Shown here: positions 7,461-10,396 of the stretch, in pieces | Numbering within the stretch: the first letter of the stretch is position 1 | Layout of the letters: every line of letters begins with the position of its first letter | Assembly (NCBI GenBank): GCA_947372365.1 | Contig: CANBTK010000030.1 | Coordinates: forward strand, 1-10,396 | From: Flavipsychrobacter stenotrophus | GTDB lineage: Bacteria; Bacteroidota; Bacteroidia; Chitinophagales; Chitinophagaceae | Length of the DNA: 10,396 nt | Direction of reading: 5' to 3' | Notes under the pieces: generated by a model | Told to the model about the DNA's origin: nothing | Seen by the model: only the letters and a program-made list of their open reading frames with translations | The model's database searches: none | Made by a program: the position numbers and the translations under genes

Positions 7461-7492
7461 AAAAAATTAAAAGTAAAAAGTAAAAAAGTAAA
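7461..7492 (-). repeat. A-rich block after the sugar transferase, T-rich element in reverse orientation
   Basis: The + strand begins AAAAAATTAAAAG directly after the stop codon. Its reverse complement holds TTTTTACTTTTAATTTTT, an 18-mer also found inside copy 1 at 3521-3552. With copy 2 (7611-7642) it forms a loose inverted pair around about 118 bp. No GC-rich stem is present, so it is not an ordinary terminator. It may be one end of a short dispersed intergenic element. Confidence 0.45.
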
Positions 7493-7557
7493 ATGGCGTT
7501 TTGCAAGCCCTGTGGGTATGGCAGATGTTTGCATGTGTTTGTTGCGGTTTGGTTTTC

Positions 7558-7591
7558 TTTGCAAAATGGCTACAGTGAAATTCGATTTTTG
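7558..7591 (+). promoter_or_regulatory. Possible Bacteroidota-type promoter before the plus-strand glycosyltransferase
   Basis: TTTG at 7558-7561 and GATTTTTG at 7584-7591 match the -33 box and, with one mismatch, the -7 box TAnnTTTG, separated by 22 bp. The leader to the ATG at 7649 would be about 50 nt and would include the T-rich element. TTTG is frequent in this spacer, so chance matches are likely. Confidence 0.3.
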
Positions 7592-7610
7592 TTTTCAGCG
7601 TTTAGGTGGG

Positions 7611-7642
7611 GTTTTAATTTTTAATTTTTAATTTTTGCTTTT
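7611..7642 (+). repeat. T-rich 32-bp element just upstream of a glycosyltransferase gene (copy 2)
   Basis: It matches 3521-3552 at 30 of 32 positions and sits at almost the same distance from its start codon. Here it is a cleaner TTTTTAA heptamer series: three AATTTTT blocks, then GCTTTT. No Shine-Dalgarno sequence lies between the element and the ATG at 7649. Confidence 0.6.
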
Positions 7643-7648
7643 TATATA

Positions 7649-8452
7649 ATGCGCCCTGTTATTCTTCCCGGTTACATAACCCAACTCTTCGGTTACACCA
7701 ATGAGGAAAAAATAGCGCGCACCAGGCAGCAATACGCTACATTGCTAAAGGGGCAGCCCGAGGTTACGGTGGTTATCCCTGCCTATAATGAAGAAGCGAA
7801 CATACTGAACCCATTACTATCAATAAGTGCCAATACTACCTCCCGTTCGGTAGAAATTATAGTAGTTAATAACAATTGTACCGATAATACCGAGCCACTG
7901 GCTTTAGCGGCCGGCGTAACCTGCATAAGGGAAACCACCAAGGGCGTTACAGCGGCACGTACTGCCGGCCTGCACGCAGCCAGGGGTAAGTATATACTCA
8001 ATGCCGATGCTGACTCTATTTACCCGCCTACCTGGATAGATGCCATGATACCACCCCTTGATGACAATACGGTGGCGCTTACCTATGGTATGTTCGCTTT
8101 TTTACCGGGTGGCAGCAAGGCGAGGTTCAGCTATTTCGTTTATGAGCACATGGCCGATATGCTGCGTTGGTATAAGCGCAACTTTAAAGAAGAGGCGATG
8201 AACGTTTATGGCTGCAATTCAGGTTTCAGGAAAGAACAATGCCTGCAGGTGGACGCCTATCAGCACCCCCCCGGCACCAATGAAGATGGCTGGCTGGCTG
8301 TGAAGCTGCGCAACAAAGGCTTCGGCAGGCTGCGCAAAGTCTATAATAACAAAGCCCTCGTATGGACAGTTGACCGGCACCTTCAAAATGATGGCGGCTT
8401 GCTTAAGGCATTAGTTATGCGGGTGAAACAAGTGATACTTCCGGGGAAGTAG
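7649..8452 (+). CDS. Family 2 glycosyltransferase, soluble GT-A type
   Basis: A 267-residue protein with a single GT2 catalytic domain. Visible motifs: VTVVIPAYNEEANI (39-52), the nucleotide-sugar entry; IIVVNNNCTDNT (70-81); TKGVTAARTAGL (97-108); the metal-binding Asp120-Ala121-Asp122 (ILNADAD); and an Asn211-Glu212-Asp213 stretch in which Asp213 fits the ED-type catalytic base. There is no convincing membrane segment, so it probably acts in the cytoplasm or on the inner face of the inner membrane, adding a sugar from an activated donor to a lipid-linked acceptor. The N-terminal 36 residues before the first strand are somewhat long but plausible. The ATG at 7649 is preceded by an A/T-rich leader, and no better upstream start is seen. 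It is the last + strand gene and faces a convergent glycosyltransferase pair. Donor and acceptor cannot be predicted. Confidence 0.9.
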   Translation: MRPVILPGYITQLFGYTNEEKIARTRQQYATLLKGQPEVTVVIPAYNEEANILNPLLSISANTTSRSVEIIVVNNNCTDNTEPLALAAGVTCIRETTKGVTAARTAGLHAARGKYILNADADSIYPPTWIDAMIPPLDDNTVALTYGMFAFLPGGSKARFSYFVYEHMADMLRWYKRNFKEEAMNVYGCNSGFRKEQCLQVDAYQHPPGTNEDGWLAVKLRNKGFGRLRKVYNNKALVWTVDRHLQNDGGLLKALVMRVKQVILPGK

Positions 8453-8455
8453 TAG

Positions 8456-8586
8456 CTATTTCTTTTCTACTTTCTCCAAATACTGGTGCAGCCCATCTTC
8501 CGCATAACGGCCTTGAAATATCCCTAGCCCTATAAATATGTGATGCCTTCAGCATCATAACTTTTACCCAATTTTGGCAGTAGGGC
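8456..8586 (-). pseudogene. Possible relic of a minus-strand gene 3' end
   Basis: Two adjacent minus-strand stretches read like protein but in different frames. Nearer the upstream gene, 8586 down to 8530 reads LLPKLGKSYDAEGITYL and stops at 8530-8532. In another frame, 8530 down to 8456 gives GIFQGRYAEDGLHQYLEKVE followed by two Lys and a TAG at 8456-8458. The stop lies 3 bp from the stop of the convergent glycosyltransferase, as expected for a true gene end. The RY...G...EK...K spacing loosely resembles the C-terminus of the glycosyltransferase ending at 8643. The simplest reading is the frameshifted remainder of a deleted gene, perhaps a paralogous glycosyltransferase. The stretch is short, so chance open frames cannot be excluded. 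Confidence 0.35.
8539..8559 (+). terminator. Possible weak hairpin between convergent genes
   Basis: TGATGC (8541-8546) and GCATCA (8552-8557) form a 6-bp stem with a 5-nt loop, which a G-U and a T-A pair can extend to 8539-8559. The + strand continues into AACTTTTA, a poor T-tract. It could serve as a terminator for the convergent genes, but it is short and overlaps the possible relic. Confidence 0.28.
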
Positions 8587-8631
8587 TCTTCTTGAAAAAA
8601 GTTCTGTTGAGTCCGTGTGCGTGAATTTTAT

Positions 8632-8645
8632 TAGAGTATACTCTA
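8632..8645. repeat. Perfect 14-bp palindrome over a glycosyltransferase stop codon
   Basis: TAGAGTATACTCTA is fully self-complementary, and its last three bases on the + strand are the stop codon (TAG on the - strand) of the gene at 8643-9809. It has no loop and no T-tract. It is either chance or a small protein-binding site. Confidence 0.4.
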
Positions 8646-9809
8646 CTTTCTCTTGCTTTTTTCCCATACTGCGCTCTGGCTGCCTTTTATGTAGCGGCGG
8701 ATTCCGGCAATAACAGCATAGTTCATCATACAAAAGTAGTAGGGGATGAAAAAGGGCTTTATTTTAATTTGCCGCTTTTCAAATATAAAGCCTAACAAAG
8801 AAAATAAATAAAAGGCTAACTGGCAGGCAAACAGTAATTTATATACACTACCGAAAGTATTGACTACGATGATGGCATTCAGGATAAATGCTAAAATCAT
8901 CAGGAATGGGGTAACCGTCCACCTCAAAACACGGTGGCTTATATACTGAAAGGATAATGTGAACTGTTTGAAGGGGTTAAGCAGTGGTTTTAGCCGCATT
9001 ATGGACTGTATGCCCCCGGCGGCAATCCTTATTTTGCGCTTCAGTTCTTCTTTTATATTTTCTGATCCACTTTCGGTAGCATAGGCAAATGGTTCATAAA
9101 CAATTCTGTAGCCTTTTTCGGCTATCAGCATGGATATCATAAAGTCATCTAGTATAGTATCTGCAGGTACAGGCTCGTAAAGGTTGGTGCGCACACTGAA
9201 AAGCTCGCCTGCGGCACCTACAACCGAGTATAGTTCAGAGTCCCAGGTTTTGAGTTTTGACTCATATTTCCAGTAAAAGCCTTCTCCGGCGGTAGCATCG
9301 GCCACATCTTCCATGCTCACCCTTTTCTCGCCAGATACTGCCCCCACTGTCGGGTCGGCATAGTGGCGGGCAATATTGAGCAGTGCATCTTTGTTCAGGA
9401 ATGTGTTGGCGTCGGTAAAGATGGCTATTTCAGCCGTTACCTCGCCCATTGCCCTATGTACTGCCATTATCTTGCCTGAACGCTCAGGGCGGTGCATTAA
9501 TTTTATCTGAGGGTATTTTGCAATAAGTTCGGGAGTTTTGTCGCTGCTGCCATCAGTAACAAAAATAAAAGTAACCTTATCGGCAGGGAAGTTGAGGGCA
9601 AGGGTGTTTTTGATTTTCTCTACTATAAAATCTTCCTCGTTATAAGCCGCTACAATCAGGGTTACAGTGGGCCAGTTGCCTCCATTATCGGGTATTGCCC
9701 TTTTGCCCTTTATAGCCACCCTTATTTTCACCAGCAGGTACAGCAGTATGCCATACCCAAAGAAGGTATAGAACACCAGGAACAGGCTTATCCAGAATAG
9801 TAGTATCAT
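8643..9809 (-). CDS. Membrane-bound family 2 glycosyltransferase (cellulose-synthase-like, processive type)
   Basis: A 388-residue protein. An N-terminal membrane helix (about 2-27) precedes a GT2 domain: VTLIVAAYNEEDFI (49-62), FVTDGSSDKT (83-92), a metal-binding site FTDAN (131-135) with Asp133, GAAGELF (198-204), and an Asp221-Asp222 pair (ILDDFMIS) at the catalytic-base position. A RVLRW stretch (293-297) resembles the (Q/R)xxRW motif of processive synthases. Two or three C-terminal membrane helices follow (about 300-317, 324-343, 352-370). This layout matches CESA-like GT2 enzymes that polymerise or extend a glycan at the inner membrane. The ATG at 9807-9809 directly precedes the first helix and follows an A/T-rich stretch. 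It lies 18 bp after the glycosyltransferase upstream on the same strand, so the two are probably one transcript. Whether it makes a polymer or adds single sugars is not decidable here. Confidence 0.9.
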   Translation of the reverse strand: MILLFWISLFLVFYTFFGYGILLYLLVKIRVAIKGKRAIPDNGGNWPTVTLIVAAYNEEDFIVEKIKNTLALNFPADKVTFIFVTDGSSDKTPELIAKYPQIKLMHRPERSGKIMAVHRAMGEVTAEIAIFTDANTFLNKDALLNIARHYADPTVGAVSGEKRVSMEDVADATAGEGFYWKYESKLKTWDSELYSVVGAAGELFSVRTNLYEPVPADTILDDFMISMLIAEKGYRIVYEPFAYATESGSENIKEELKRKIRIAAGGIQSIMRLKPLLNPFKQFTLSFQYISHRVLRWTVTPFLMILAFILNAIIVVNTFGSVYKLLFACQLAFYLFSLLGFIFEKRQIKIKPFFIPYYFCMMNYAVIAGIRRYIKGSQSAVWEKSKRK

Positions 9810-9827
9810 ATATTGTATAAAATGGGG

Positions 9828-10396
9828 TTACTTCGCTTTCGTATTATTTACGGGGTAGCCAAGGTTAGTGCTATTCTTGCTATGAGTCAAATTCCACCAT
9901 ATAGCCTTGATTAGCATAGTGATAAATGATGGCTGCTTATCTTTTAAGTAAGATAGTATGTTGCGCGGGCTTACCACCAGCAGGAAGTACACCCAGAATA
10001 TAAACCGGGTACCGAAGCCGCAGTTGCGCCTGATGAACAGGATACGGTTACGGTTCATGAAATACTCCTTAAGGTTGCTTTTAGTGCCCACCGATACCGA
10101 TTCTTTGTGCAGTATGGTAGCCTGCATGTTCACCCTTATGGTAAAGCCTGCCCGGCGCACCTGCTCGCACCAGTCCATTTCCTCGTAGTAGAGAAAGTAG
10201 GCTTCTGGCATAAAGCCGGCTTTTATTACCGCTTCCCTGCGCAGCATCATGGCAGCGCCATGTATGTAGCCCGTTTCTCCCGTAAGGTTATCGTACTGGC
10301 CATTATCCTGCTCAAACTGCCCTATGCATTTATTCCTGCAGGTGTAGTAGTTCATGGCAGTGAACCCGGCATATTGTAGCATGCCCGGCTGGCTGT
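9828..10396 (-). CDS. Family 2 glycosyltransferase, rhamnosyltransferase-like, 5' partial at window edge
   Basis: The frame stays open to base 10396 (SQPG precedes the first visible Met at 10380-10382), so this is the C-terminal part of a longer gene; about 189 residues are seen. Counting from that Met, LTGETGYIHGAAMMLRREA (33-51) and FLYYEEMDWCEQVRRAG (63-79) are the acceptor-side motifs of GT2 enzymes of the WbbL/rhamnosyltransferase group, with the E-x-D-W-C signature at 68-72. A hydrophobic segment (about 126-142) near the C-terminus may attach it to the membrane. The N-terminal nucleotide-binding half with its DxD motif should lie past the window. The TAA at 9828-9830 is 18 bp before the next glycosyltransferase start. 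The sugar specificity is unknown; rhamnosyl is only the best-known member activity. Confidence 0.88.
   Translation of the reverse strand, partial: SQPGMLQYAGFTAMNYYTCRNKCIGQFEQDNGQYDNLTGETGYIHGAAMMLRREAVIKAGFMPEAYFLYYEEMDWCEQVRRAGFTIRVNMQATILHKESVSVGTKSNLKEYFMNRNRILFIRRNCGFGTRFIFWVYFLLVVSPRNILSYLKDKQPSFITMLIKAIWWNLTHSKNSTNLGYPVNNTKAK

Noticed and set aside
9958..10379. Two overlapping plus-strand open frames in the 3' end of the window
   Set aside because: They lie opposite a well-supported glycosyltransferase with an intact E-x-D-W-C motif and have basic, featureless products.

Overview
The window looks like Bacteroidota DNA, probably from the Chitinophagaceae or Sphingobacteriia side of the phylum. 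Three things point there: a type IX secretion (T9SS) C-terminal sorting domain on the large repeat protein; a sugar transferase with the VGNRP and PAGITGLWQVEKRG sequences that I recall from Bacteroidota; and A/T-rich start regions without clear Shine-Dalgarno sequences. Base composition is moderate and fairly even. The genus cannot be read from the sequence.

Region 1 (1-3410) is the 3' part of a very large secreted protein on the + strand. It has one partial and eleven complete 77-78 residue bacterial Ig-like (Big_2-like) repeats, each with an invariant Trp and a pair of Cys. Two different Ig-like domains and a T9SS sorting domain follow. Its 5' end lies before the window. A strong rho-independent terminator closes it, so it is probably separate in transcription from what follows.

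Region 2 (3411-8452, + strand) holds a DUF4184-type membrane protein, a Wzx-like polysaccharide flippase, a single-domain response regulator, a polyprenyl-phosphate sugar transferase with a degenerate receiver domain at its N-terminus, and a family 2 glycosyltransferase. The response regulator and sugar transferase are 10 bp apart and are almost certainly co-transcribed. Two near-identical T-rich 32-bp elements lie directly before the DUF4184 and glycosyltransferase starts. A related block in the opposite orientation follows the sugar transferase stop.

Region 3 (8453-10396, - strand) converges on region 2. It holds two family 2 glycosyltransferases 18 bp apart, one cut by the window edge. The 190-bp gap between the convergent genes holds two short coding-like minus-strand stretches in different frames, which may be the decayed 3' end of a lost gene.

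From the flippase onward this reads as part of an exopolysaccharide or capsule locus. The sugar transferase would load the first sugar phosphate onto undecaprenyl phosphate, the three glycosyltransferases would extend or modify the glycan, and the flippase would export the lipid-linked oligosaccharide. No Wzy polymerase, Wza/Wzc export protein or nucleotide-sugar enzyme is visible here. The most unusual part is the receiver plus pseudo-receiver/sugar-transferase pair, which suggests direct protein-level control of glycan initiation. That is inference. I do not see a CRISPR array, tRNA, rRNA, insertion sequence or defence system.
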